Assembly: GCA_031378345.1 (NCBI GenBank)
Contig: JANNDY010000048.1
Span: 6,792-70,791 of the forward strand
Source of the DNA: Emticicia sp031378345
GTDB taxonomy: Bacteria; Bacteroidota; Bacteroidia; Cytophagales; Spirosomataceae
Length of the DNA: 64,000 bases
Reading direction: 5' to 3'
Shown one piece after another: positions 28,696 through 37,029 of this stretch. The position numbers and the translations under genes are program-made. The first letter of the stretch is position 1. Every line of letters begins with the position of its first letter. The notes beneath the pieces were generated by a model. It was not told the DNA's origin. It did not search any database and was given only the letters and a program-made list of their open reading frames with translations.

Positions 28696-29241
28696 TTATA
28701 AAGAAATTGGAGGGCCAACAATTTTCATTCCATAGGCTTGATGAATCTGTTGAACGAGTTCTTCGGTCGGAGGTCCTTTCAATTCATTCATTTTCTTGAA
28801 AAATTCTTCCATCTGACCCGCTGGCTGCATCAAATAAACCAATTTGCCTTTATCGGAAAGTTGAAGCCAAGTATGAGGAACATTTTGAGGCAAAAAGATG
28901 GTATCGCCTGCTTTCAAAGTCATCTTTTCGGAGTCTAATTGAAACAAAAACTCGCCTTCGACTACATAAAAAATCTCATCTTGGTTGAAATGTATGTGAA
29001 GTGGAGGACCAATTTTCTGAAAACCGACATATTCAAAAACCGAAAGTTGTCCGTCAGTGTCTTTTGCCGAAATTTTGACATCATTCGGGTTTACACCTCT
29101 GTATTTGATAGGCTCGTTAAATCTATCTTTTCCCGAACCAACTTTAAAACCTTTTTTGGAGCGTGTTTTCCCAAAACTTTCTGAAACAACCATTGCAGAA
29201 ACCCCTACAATTGCTGATTGAACAAATTTTCTACGTTGCAT
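28696..29241 (-). CDS. Cupin-domain protein with Tat-like signal
   Basis: The ATG at 29241 gives MQRRKFVQSAIVGVSAMVVSESF, a twin-arginine-like signal (RRKF), and 181 residues. The beta-barrel motifs are GPPLHIHFNQDEIFYVVEGEF, with His and Glu metal ligands, and GDTIFLPQNVPHTW, with the second His. The substrate is unknown. Export by Tat would suit a metal-loaded cupin. Confidence 0.8.
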   Translation of the reverse strand: MQRRKFVQSAIVGVSAMVVSESFGKTRSKKGFKVGSGKDRFNEPIKYRGVNPNDVKISAKDTDGQLSVFEYVGFQKIGPPLHIHFNQDEIFYVVEGEFLFQLDSEKMTLKAGDTIFLPQNVPHTWLQLSDKGKLVYLMQPAGQMEEFFKKMNELKGPPTEELVQQIHQAYGMKIVGPPISL

Positions 29242-29330
29242 CTTTTTGTTTATTTTAAAGTAATAAATAAATTTCTGATGCAAAGGTTGGGCTTATTTCA
29301 AGATATTTAGTGGTAAAAAATAGACATCTT

Positions 29331-30266
29331 TTAAGATTTTATAAACGCAATATTTCTACGTAAACCTTCCAATTTAGTTCGTTTTACGGCACTGCGTTTA
29401 AATATTTCCAGAAAAATTTCTTCCGAAATTTCTTCCCAGTCTTTTTTTGTAAAGCCTTGCAAATGAGGTGATTGCGTTAATTCTGGTGTAGAATGCGGTC
29501 GAGAAAAGCTATTCCAAGGACAAACATCTTGGCAAATATCACAACCAAAAATCCAGTTTTCAAATTTGCCTTTTACTTCTTCGGGAATGGCTTCTTTGAG
29601 TTCAATTGTAAAATAAGAAATACATTTCGAGCCATCAACTACGTAAGGTTCAGTAATTGCATCGGTCGGGCAAGCATCTACGCAACGAGTGCAGGTGCCG
29701 CAATAATCTTTTATTGCTCCGTCGGGTTCGAGTTCTAAATCACAGATGATTTCACCTATAAAAAAGAAACTTCCTATTTCTCTTGTAATGAGATTTGTAT
29801 GTTTTCCGACCCAACCAATGCCGCTTTTTTTTGCCCAAACTTTGTCCATCACTGGAGCCGAATCTACAAAAACTCGCCCATTTACTTCGCCAATTTCTTC
29901 TGAAATAAATGCCATCAAATCTTTCAGTTTGTCTTTCAATACAAAATGATAATCTGTGCCGTAAGCATACTTTGAGATTTTGTAATTATCATCGTTTTGC
30001 ATCAAAGTTTTCTCAGGAAAGTAGTTCAGAATAACCGTAATGACCGATTTCGCTCCATCAACCAATTTTCTGGGGTCGAGGCGTTTATCAAAATGGTTTG
30101 CCATATAGCCCATTTTTCCATGATAATTTTGGTTGAGCCAAGCATCTAATCTTGGAGCTTCTTCTTCCAAAAAATCAGCTTTTGAAATGCCACAAGCATC
30201 AAAGCCCAATTCAGTTGCTTTGGCTTTGATGAGTTGAGCATATTTTTGGCGAAGAGAAATTTGCAT
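29331..30266 (-). CDS. queG: Epoxyqueuosine reductase (QueG)
   Basis: The 311-residue product carries out the last step of queuosine synthesis in tRNA, cobalamin-dependent. Seen: GFDACGISKADFLEEEAPRL at the N terminus, VDSAPVMDKVWAKKSGIGW (the conserved Asp region), and two 4Fe-4S motifs, CGTCTRCVDACPTDAI and CDICQDVCPWN. It lacks the C-terminal HEAT extension of longer homologues, as is usual in Bacteroidota. Confidence 0.95.
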   Translation of the reverse strand: MQISLRQKYAQLIKAKATELGFDACGISKADFLEEEAPRLDAWLNQNYHGKMGYMANHFDKRLDPRKLVDGAKSVITVILNYFPEKTLMQNDDNYKISKYAYGTDYHFVLKDKLKDLMAFISEEIGEVNGRVFVDSAPVMDKVWAKKSGIGWVGKHTNLITREIGSFFFIGEIICDLELEPDGAIKDYCGTCTRCVDACPTDAITEPYVVDGSKCISYFTIELKEAIPEEVKGKFENWIFGCDICQDVCPWNSFSRPHSTPELTQSPHLQGFTKKDWEEISEEIFLEIFKRSAVKRTKLEGLRRNIAFIKS

Positions 30267-30349
30267 GAAGCAAAATTACGAAATGTATTTGAAGAAAAAT
30301 TAAATAACATCTAAAGCCAATGTCGTCAAGTTAAGGAAAAAGAGAAGTT

Positions 30350-30408
30350 CGACACCTTTGGTGTCGTAACCAAACCTTTCATTTTTGCCCCAGAATTACA
30401 TTTTGGGC
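30350..30408. repeat. Cluster of short inverted repeats
   Basis: The gap upstream of queG holds a perfect 7-bp stem with a TTT loop (cgacacc/ggtgtcg, 30350-30366) and an imperfect stem gcccc.agaat/attttgggc (30387-30408). There is no T-tract in either direction and no gene in the 193-base gap. Confidence 0.4.
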
Positions 30409-30459
30409 TATTCATGTTTGATCACTTTGTGGTCTTAAAACTCTTAATTTCAATAACCT

Positions 30460-30816
30460 CTAAAGCCAAAATAATCTTCTAAAATAATAGAAAATCAAAC
30501 CAATCACCACGCCAATTCCATCAGCTAAGGCATCGTACCAATCAAAGCCGCGATGAAAAGATTCGGGTAAAATTCCTTGCCAAAATTCAATCAAAATCCC
30601 ATAAAAAATCCCAAAAAATAAGGTTTTTGCATGGTTTTTAAAGGAAAACTGCCAACAAAATGCCCATCCTGCAAAAGCTACAAAATGGGCAGTTTTATCA
30701 TTAGTTTTGGGTAAATTTGCACTCGGCATCGTACACAAAATAAAGATGATAAGTGTAATGGCAAGTGCCAAATATTTACTTTCCAGCAAGCGTATTGCCA
30801 ATGTTTTCAACTTCAT
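30460..30816 (-). CDS. VanZ-like membrane protein
   Basis: The 118-residue product has about four hydrophobic segments and the VanZ pattern: NDKTAHFVAFAGWAFCW, FFGIFYGILIEFWQ, then FDWYDALADGIGVVIG. It overlaps the 3' end of the decarboxylase gene by 41 bases in a different frame. A later in-frame start is possible but would remove the first membrane segment. The function of single-domain VanZ proteins is unknown. Confidence 0.8.
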   Translation of the reverse strand: MKLKTLAIRLLESKYLALAITLIIFILCTMPSANLPKTNDKTAHFVAFAGWAFCWQFSFKNHAKTLFFGIFYGILIEFWQGILPESFHRGFDWYDALADGIGVVIGLIFYYFRRLFWL

Positions 30817-32269
30817 CTAAAAGTGCATTTAAGTCATTTTCTGTTGTCAGTGGATTCATCAACGAAACACGAAGATAGACGTTTTCCTTCAAACTTGTTT
30901 GCACAATATAGAATTTCCCATCGTGCAAAAGCTGTTTTCTGATTGAAGAATTAAAATTGTTTAAAAACCCCTCCGAAGCGTCGGTCGCCCCGCCCCTCCC
31001 CAAAAGGGAGGGAGAAAACGCCCCTCCCTTTTGGGGAGGGGTCGGGGGTGGGGTTCTTCTAAAACAAACAATATTACTTTCAGGCTCAATTGCCAACTCA
31101 AAATTTGGTCGAGATTTGACCATTTCAGCAAATTTTTGACCTAAATCATATAAATATTCTACATTTTCGGTGAAAATAGCTTCACCATGAGCCTTCAAAA
31201 TCGCATAGATTTTTACGCTCATCATCAATTTTGTACATTCAAAAGTTCGTTTTCCTGAATTAAACCAATCTTTCGAATCTTGATTTGCCCACAAATATTG
31301 AGCTTTTTGTTGGAAAGTTTTAAAGGCATCTTCATCTCGTCGAAAAATCAAAGCCGTTGCCAAGGCTGGTGTCATTAGCATTTTGTGCCAATCAATAATT
31401 ACTGAATCGGCTTGCTCAATTCCTTTGACTTTGTGTTTGTATTTTTCCGAGAAAATCACCGCTCCACCATGAGCAGCATCGACATGAAACCAAATGCTAT
31501 GTTTTTGTGCAAAAACTCCGATTTCTTCTAAATTGTCATAGCTTCCAGTCGAAGTTGAGCAAGCACTTCCTACAATTGCAATAATTCTAATGCCTTTTTC
31601 GGTCGCATCAATATAGTATTTTTCTAACAAATCAGTTCTGATTTGTAGCCTGTCATTAGTCGGTATTTTAATAATTCCATCGCTCCCCATTCCCATAATT
31701 CGTGCGGCACGGTCAATGCAATAATGTGCCTCTTCCGAAACCATCACGCCTAATTTTCCTACATTTCCTTCTTCCCAAACCTCAGTTTTGTAAGCACGAG
31801 CTGCCAACAAAGCCGTGAGATTTGCCAACGTTCCGCCCGAAGTAAGCAAACCACTTGCATTCATATCAAAACCAATGCGTTTAGCTAATATTTCTGACAA
31901 AATTCTCTCCAAAGGATTCGATACCAAACCCATTTCATAAACCGCCATGCCATTATTCAACATTCCAGTAAGCATCCCAGCCATTGCTGTAATGGGCAGG
32001 GGAGGAGTAACCTGATGTCCCATGTAGCGTGGGTGATGCAAATGTGTAGATTTTTCAATTGTTTTCTTGAAAAAATCTATCACATTTCTGTCATCCTGCT
32101 CATAATCGGCTTGCCAAAAAGCCAACGCGTCGTCAGGTTCTTGGTAAGGAATTACCGTCGTAAGTGCTTGATTTTCAGCCGATTCCAAATAATCTGCCAA
32201 TAAATCAACCAAAGTATGGGCATTTTGGCGAAAGGTTTCGGGCGAAAATGCTTTTTGTAAATTTGTCAT
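30776..32269 (-). CDS. PLP-dependent amino-acid decarboxylase (group II)
   Basis: The product has 497 residues. The PLP lysine is in VIIDWHKMLMTPAL; HVDAAHGGAVIFSEKYKHK is the conserved aspartate region; SGGTLANLTALLAAR is the phosphate-binding loop. It resembles diaminobutyrate/aromatic amino-acid decarboxylases; the substrate is not determinable. Residues from TPPPTPPQKGG to GATDASEGF (30 codons, 30965-31054) come from a GC-rich double palindrome inserted in frame between SNIVCFRR and LNNFNSSIRKQLL. Without it the length is 467, normal for the family. The insert lies in the C-terminal domain, after the catalytic core. Confidence 0.85.
   Translation of the reverse strand: MTNLQKAFSPETFRQNAHTLVDLLADYLESAENQALTTVIPYQEPDDALAFWQADYEQDDRNVIDFFKKTIEKSTHLHHPRYMGHQVTPPLPITAMAGMLTGMLNNGMAVYEMGLVSNPLERILSEILAKRIGFDMNASGLLTSGGTLANLTALLAARAYKTEVWEEGNVGKLGVMVSEEAHYCIDRAARIMGMGSDGIIKIPTNDRLQIRTDLLEKYYIDATEKGIRIIAIVGSACSTSTGSYDNLEEIGVFAQKHSIWFHVDAAHGGAVIFSEKYKHKVKGIEQADSVIIDWHKMLMTPALATALIFRRDEDAFKTFQQKAQYLWANQDSKDWFNSGKRTFECTKLMMSVKIYAILKAHGEAIFTENVEYLYDLGQKFAEMVKSRPNFELAIEPESNIVCFRRTPPPTPPQKGGAFSPSLLGRGGATDASEGFLNNFNSSIRKQLLHDGKFYIVQTSLKENVYLRVSLMNPLTTENDLNALLDEVENIGNTLAGK
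30965..31054 (-). repeat. 90-bp GC-rich palindromic insert in frame in decarboxylase gene
   Basis: It contains two hairpins, ccctccc/gggaggg (30994-31012) and cccctccc/gggagggg (31021-31041), and on the coding strand begins ACCCCACCCCCGACCCCTCC. The same opening (AACCCCACC...CCTCCC) occurs at 59150-59180, read in reverse, and a relative lies at 49130-49190. It is exactly 30 codons, with no stop in the gene's frame. Confidence 0.7.
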
Positions 32270-32355
32270 TTATTTGTTTAATTTTTTTTTAGAAAACATT
32301 TGAACAAAAGCGATTCGCAACTGCGAATTTGTTTTGAATAAATTGTGAGAATACT

Positions 32356-32386
32356 TTTGCAAACTTACAAAAACATTCTATTTTTG
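32356..32386 (+). promoter_or_regulatory. Promoter: -33 TTTG and -7 TATTTTTG
   Basis: TTTG at 32356-32359 and TATTTTTG at 32379-32386 are separated by 19 bases, matching the Bacteroidota promoter layout. They lie 32 bases upstream of the ATG at 32419 of the plug-domain gene. This supports that ATG as the true, though frameshifted, start. Confidence 0.65.
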
Positions 32387-32418
32387 TCATCGTTACTTCC
32401 ATAATCAACAAAATTTTC

Positions 32419-34859
32419 ATGAAAAAAACGCCCTACTTCTCGCAATCTCTACGCTAATTTTTGCCTTTACTTTTGAAAATGATTTGATTGAAAAAATTGT
32501 TGCTCAATTTGATAAATATCATGCTGAATTGCCTCAAGAAAAAGCCTATTTTCACCTCGACAAACCTTATTATACAGCAGGTGAAACCATTTGGTTTAAG
32601 GCGTATTTGACTGAAGCTACAAACTTGTTTCCCGATACCGTAAGTATTCCTTTGTATGTGGAACTCATTGATAATCAGGCAGGTAAGCTCATTGGTAAAA
32701 AGATTTTGAAGATGGAAGGAGGTAGTGCCTACTCCGATTTTGTATTGCCCGATTCGCTAAAAGCTGGTTATTATCGTTTGCGTGCCTATACCAATTGGAT
32801 GCTCAATTCGGATGAAAATTTACTCTTTACCAAAGACTTCAAAGTATTCAAACCCGGTACTGAAGATAATGCACCAATGAAGTTAAATTCACAAGAAATT
32901 GACTTTCGTTTTTTTCCTGAAGGGGGCAATTTGGTGGAAGGTCTTGAAAACAGAATTGCTTACAAGGCCGTTGATGTTTTGGGCAATGGACTTGATGTTT
33001 CGGGCATGGTTTTAAGCGATAAAGGTGATACTGTGATTAACTTTGAAAGTGAACACTTAGGTATGGGTATTTTTACTTTTAAACCTCAAATTGGTGAAAA
33101 ATATATTGCAAAAATCAAGTATCGAAATATCTATGAAAAAGAAATTGCCTTGCCCGATGCTCAGAAGGAAGGATTTGTGATGGGCGTTGAGTCTGTTGCC
33201 GATAAAGATAATATTCGCTTGTTTGTTGGGCATAATTTATCAAACCTGACTGGTCAGATTACCATTATTGGGCAAGCACGTGGAAAGATTTGTTATGCTG
33301 CTAAAACGGTTTCTACAAAGAAAGTTTTATTGATGAAAATTCCTAAAAATAAATTCCCTCAAGGTGTTACTCAGTTTACAGTTTTTGATGACAAAGGTGT
33401 GCCGCAATGTGAGCGAGTAGTGTTTTTTAATAAAGGTAAAGAGTTGAATATCAGTATTTTACCTAATAAAAACAAATATTTGTCAAGAGAAAAAGTTACG
33501 ATAGATATTGATGCAAAAGACGAGGAAGGCAAGCCAATTGAAGGCGATTTTTCGGTGTCAGTTTCTGATGGAAATCAAGTTTTACATGCTCCTTTTGAAG
33601 AAAATATCTCAACTTATTTGCAATTGAGTTCAGACTTGAAAGGCATAATTGAGCAACCTGCTTACTATTTTTCACAAAATAATACAGACATAAATCGCCA
33701 CCTCGATATATTGATGATGACGCAAGGTTGGCGACGTTTCAAGTGGAGCGAGGTGATGAAACCCGAATTGCCCCTACCAAAATTTGCTTTGGAACGAGGG
33801 ATGAGCCTTTCAGGAGAAATTAGCCGTCCTAATGGAAAGATTTTTGAAAAACCAGTAAATATGACTTTCATTTTTTCTCTGAAAGACAGCACACGGCTTT
33901 TCGGAATGGGAGAAGCAGGAAAAAATGGGCTATTTGAATTGAACGATTTGAGTTTTATTGATTCGGCAAAGGTAATTGTTCAAGCCATTGCAGGAAGCAG
34001 TAATAGAAACACTAAAATATTTATTAATAAGCAGTTTTTTCCTAAAATTCAAGTCATTGCGATTCCTTATAATGCTGTTACTTTTGATGAACACGACCTT
34101 GCTGATTATCTCAAACGAACAAAAGATGCCTTGGAATTAGAAAAATTATTACGCTTCAACAAAACTCAAATGCTGAAAGAAGTAGTAGTAAAAGCCAAGA
34201 AAAAGCCTGTTGAAAGAGATTCTCGTGTACTTTATGGAAATGCCAGTAAATCAATGAAAATAGACCAGAGCATGATTGGCTATATGAATGTACTTGACTT
34301 ACTTCGTGGGCGTTTGGCTGGTGTGCAGGTGTCGGGCGATGCCATGAATCCAAGTGTTGTTATTCGAGGTTTTAGCTCTTTGTCTGGTTCATCTGAGCCT
34401 TTGTTTTTGTTGGATGGCATGAGAACTGATAAGTCGGCGATTTTGATGATACCTGTTTCTGATGTTGAAAAAATTGATGTGTTGACAGGTGCAGAATCGG
34501 CTATTTATGGCATGGGTGCAGCAGCAGGAGTGATTTCTGTTTTGACAAAGCGAGGTAACTCTGACTATGATTATAGCAACGATATAGCACTTGGAATTGA
34601 GATTGTGAACATGGCAGGATATGCACCTTTGAAGGAGTTTTATGCACCAAAGTATGATGAAAAACTTCCCGAACATATTCGCCCAGACTATCGATCGACA
34701 ATTTATTGGTCGCCAAAAGTAAAAACAGATGCTAATGGTAAGGCACAAATAACTTTCTTCAATTCTGATGCCGAAACTAAAGTAAATATTAATTTAGAAG
34801 GTTTATCTTCAAAAGGTGTACCGATTGTGGCAAAAAGCAATTATTCAGTAGTAAAGTAA
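32419..34859 (+). pseudogene. TonB-dependent receptor plug-domain protein, frameshifted in its signal peptide
   Basis: The continuous frame (from a TTG at 32484) encodes 791 residues. An MG2/macroglobulin-like N-terminal part (KAYFHLDKPYYTAGETIWFK) is followed by a C-terminal plug domain (GYMNVLDLLRGRLAGVQV, VVIRGFSSLSGSSEPLFLLDG, IDVLTGAESAIYGMGAAAG). The barrel is absent, as in other proteins of this type. A promoter and ATG lie at 32356-32421, but the ATG is followed by seven A residues and soon meets a stop. One more A would give MKKNALLLAISTLIFAF joined directly to the long frame, a perfect signal peptide. So this is either a single-base deletion, a sequencing error, or slippage-based on/off switching. 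I extend the feature to 32419 and mark it as broken on this reading. Confidence 0.75.
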
Positions 34860-34862
34860 TTA

Positions 34863-34892
34863 TTGTAAAATGAAGGAAAAACTGTACTTTTG
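34863..34892 (+). promoter_or_regulatory. Promoter: TTG and -7 TACTTTTG
   Basis: TTG at 34863-34865 and TACTTTTG at 34885-34892 are spaced by 19 bases, 32 bases before the Rrf2 gene ATG. The layout is as at 32356. Confidence 0.6.
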
Positions 34893-34924
34893 TTTAAATA
34901 CTTTATCACGAATAGCAAAGTAAA

Positions 34925-35356
34925 ATGATTTCTAAAAAAGCAAAATACGCTCTTAAAGCCTTAAAAGTGCTTTCGGAAAGATTCGAATCGAAACAGCCAA
35001 TGTTGATTGCTGATATTGCTGAACAGCAACAGATTCCGAAGAAATTTTTAGAAGCAATTTTGCTTGAACTCCGCAATAATGGTATTCTTCATAGCCAAAA
35101 AGGAAAGGGCGGAGGATATCAACTCAGAATGCCGCCCGAAGATGTTACTATTGCAAAAATCGTTCGAATTGTTGATGGACCAATAGCACCGATGTTGTGT
35201 GTTTCGCTACATTTTTATGGCAAATGCGACGATTGTGCTGATGAAAAAACTTGTACTATTCGCCCAATTATGGAAAAAGTAAGAGATGCAAACTTAGCGG
35301 TTTATGAGCATACTACACTCCGAGATTTGATGGAGGTAAAGAGTTCTGAATGCTGA
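34925..35356 (+). CDS. Rrf2-family transcriptional regulator, probable Fe-S sensor
   Basis: The product has 143 residues. Winged helix: MISKKAKYALKALKVL, IADIAEQQQIPKKFLEAILLEL, KGKGGGYQL. Cys residues in LCVSLHFYGKCDDCADEKTC match the cluster-binding loop of IscR/NsrR-type proteins, so iron-sulfur or redox sensing is likely. The gene's last four codons (SSEC and the TGA) lie inside heptad array B. Confidence 0.85.
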   Translation: MISKKAKYALKALKVLSERFESKQPMLIADIAEQQQIPKKFLEAILLELRNNGILHSQKGKGGGYQLRMPPEDVTIAKIVRIVDGPIAPMLCVSLHFYGKCDDCADEKTCTIRPIMEKVRDANLAVYEHTTLRDLMEVKSSEC

Positions 35357-35372
35357 GTTTAGAGTTCTGAGT
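35338..35372. repeat. Lone heptad array B (single arm)
   Basis: Five 7-bp units: aaagagt, tctgaat, gctgagt, ttagagt, tctgagt. The Rrf2 stop codon is in the third. I find no facing inverted arm. Units 2-3 are identical to those of array C. Confidence 0.7.
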
Positions 35373-35387
35373 TATTTTAATTTGTGA

Positions 35388-36221
35388 TTAGAATTTAATT
35401 CTTGGCAATTTCTTAGTGTTTACATTCAGTTTTTGAATTTTCAAATTGGCAGTTAAAGGCTCTAAATCTATCGCAATGCGAGGGTCGAGTAAGGTTGTTG
35501 CATTTTGTAGCCAGCCATAAGTATTTACAGGAAAAGGGTTTCCTTCTTCGTCAATTCTCAAATAAGTTAGGTGTAAATGTGTGTCAGAGCGAGGCATGGC
35601 AGCATTGAAGCCCGTTCTGCCAACTAAAGCTATTTTTTGTCCAGCCCTCACAATTTGTCCAGTTTTTACAAAAATCTCTCTTTGATGGGCATAATACCAC
35701 AGTCCACCAGTCGTAGTATCATAAATCCAAATGTAATTTCCTCCTCGATAATCGCTTCCTGTTTGCCAGTTATTTTCGGTAGCAATCACTACACCATCGC
35801 TTACTGAAAGTACCTCAATATAATCGCCAGTTCGGTCGTCTCGACAGTCTTGATTTTTGTCTTTCATAAAAATATCATGGGCAGGATGGCTACCTTTTTT
35901 GGTTTGGTCAAACAAATCATAACCTTTTGGAATATAACCTCTTCCATGACCACCCACTGCCCGAAAATCAAAACCCAAAAGCGGGAACGCAATATTTACT
36001 TGCGTAGAGTCAAAACGGGTATTCGGAAATGCCTTTTTCATGACAAACATAATGTCTTGAAAACGTTCACGAGCATCTTCGGGTGTGAGCCTGTATTCAC
36101 GAATATCAATCAATACTTGCTTGTAATTATTGATCGCATCTTGGTATTTTGAAAAAGAAATACCCGAACTATCTTTCTGGAAAACCAAAAAGTTAAAACA
36201 AAAAACAAAAATTTTAATCAT
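35388..36221 (-). CDS. M23-family (LytM) metallopeptidase
   Basis: I start at 36221 (MIKIFVFCFNFLVFQ, a signal-like segment); the frame is open further upstream. The product has 277 residues. The zinc motifs are HPAHDIFMKDKNQD (HxxxD type) and HLHLTYLR; the core fold is VSDGVVIATENN, YYAHQREIFVKTGQIVRAGQKIALVG. It is a probable cell-wall endopeptidase or a divisome/lipoprotein accessory, acting in the periplasm. It is convergent with the Rrf2 gene. Confidence 0.85.
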   Translation of the reverse strand: MIKIFVFCFNFLVFQKDSSGISFSKYQDAINNYKQVLIDIREYRLTPEDARERFQDIMFVMKKAFPNTRFDSTQVNIAFPLLGFDFRAVGGHGRGYIPKGYDLFDQTKKGSHPAHDIFMKDKNQDCRDDRTGDYIEVLSVSDGVVIATENNWQTGSDYRGGNYIWIYDTTTGGLWYYAHQREIFVKTGQIVRAGQKIALVGRTGFNAAMPRSDTHLHLTYLRIDEEGNPFPVNTYGWLQNATTLLDPRIAIDLEPLTANLKIQKLNVNTKKLPRIKF

Positions 36222-36410
36222 ACTTTTCAAGAAATTCCTGCAATAATTTAGACACAAATCTATGAAAATACTTGTCGAATTTAGAAAAAAAGGCTCTAAA
36301 ATGTTCAGGAAAAAATATTTATTTTAGTTAAATTTTGTATTATTTAAAGAACAATTTTAATTAAAACGCTTATTATCAATGTTTTAATATTATTTTAATT
36401 TGTATTTATC

Positions 36411-36418
36411 TAACTTTG
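36411..36418 (+). promoter_or_regulatory. -7 promoter element TAACTTTG
   Basis: It fits TAnnTTTG exactly, 25 bases before the NlpC/P60 ATG. A clear -33 element is not seen. Confidence 0.5.
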
Positions 36419-36443
36419 CACCTCGAACCAAATTTATGTTTAC

Positions 36444-36983
36444 ATGTTAAAAAAGTTTTTGCTTGGTTCGTTGTTTGTCGTTTCATCATTGCTGTCTTTA
36501 GCCAGCGACGATGCTCCCATTAAAAAGAAATCCGCTTCATCTAATGAAGTTTCGATTAAAGACCCTTATTTAAGATTAGCCGACGACATTCAGCGATATT
36601 CCAAAAAGTTTATGGGCATCCACTACGTATGGGGTGGAAAAGTTACCCAAGGATTTGATTGCTCAGGTTTAGTGAGCTATGTTTTTTCGCAATTCGGAAT
36701 GAAAATTCAGTTGCCAAGTGCCGAACTTTTCAAACTTGGCTACGATATGCCTCCTGCGGCAGCATTGCCAGGCGATTTGATTTTTTTCAGAAGAAGCACC
36801 GACAAAAGAAGTGATATTTCGCACGTTGGTATTGTCTTAGAATCTAACGAATGTGGTGTGAAATTTATTCATTCTTCTCGTGGTAAAGGTGTTGGAATAA
36901 ATTATTTGCATGAAAAATATTACGCAACCCATTTTGGCGGCGTAAGACGTGTAATGGATAGCTTGAAGGAGTATAAATACTAA
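36444..36983 (+). CDS. NlpC/P60-family cell-wall peptidase
   Basis: The 179-residue product has a signal peptide (MLKKFLLGSLFVVSSLLSLA). The catalytic Cys is in GFDCSGLVSYVF and the His in SDISHVGIVLES; YVWGGKVTQ precedes. It probably cleaves the stem peptide of peptidoglycan in the periplasm. No SH3 domain is present. Directly downstream lies the 33-bp palindrome at 36993. Confidence 0.9.
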   Translation: MLKKFLLGSLFVVSSLLSLASDDAPIKKKSASSNEVSIKDPYLRLADDIQRYSKKFMGIHYVWGGKVTQGFDCSGLVSYVFSQFGMKIQLPSAELFKLGYDMPPAAALPGDLIFFRRSTDKRSDISHVGIVLESNECGVKFIHSSRGKGVGINYLHEKYYATHFGGVRRVMDSLKEYKY

Positions 36984-36992
36984 TTTTGAACG

Positions 36993-37025
36993 AACGCTGG
37001 CAGGGTTCAAAACCCTGCCAGCGTT
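36993..37025. repeat. 33-bp perfect palindrome, intergenic copy
   Basis: Arms AACGCTGGCAGGGTT and AACCCTGCCAGCGTT flank the loop CAA. It lies between the stops of the convergent NlpC/P60 and GH127 genes. It is identical in all 33 bases to 58058-58090 inside pcaB. It could act as a terminator stem but has no T-tract. Confidence 0.9.
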
Positions 37026-37029
37026 AATT

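Noticed and set aside
30460..30816. Assigning the VanZ-like gene to glycopeptide resistance with the VanX-like gene at 50554
   Set aside because: The two lie 20 kb apart with no vanHA or regulator; both families are common without resistance.
30957..31139. Plus-strand open frame across the decarboxylase insert
   Set aside because: It exists only because the GC-rich palindrome lacks stops on both strands; no start context or homology.
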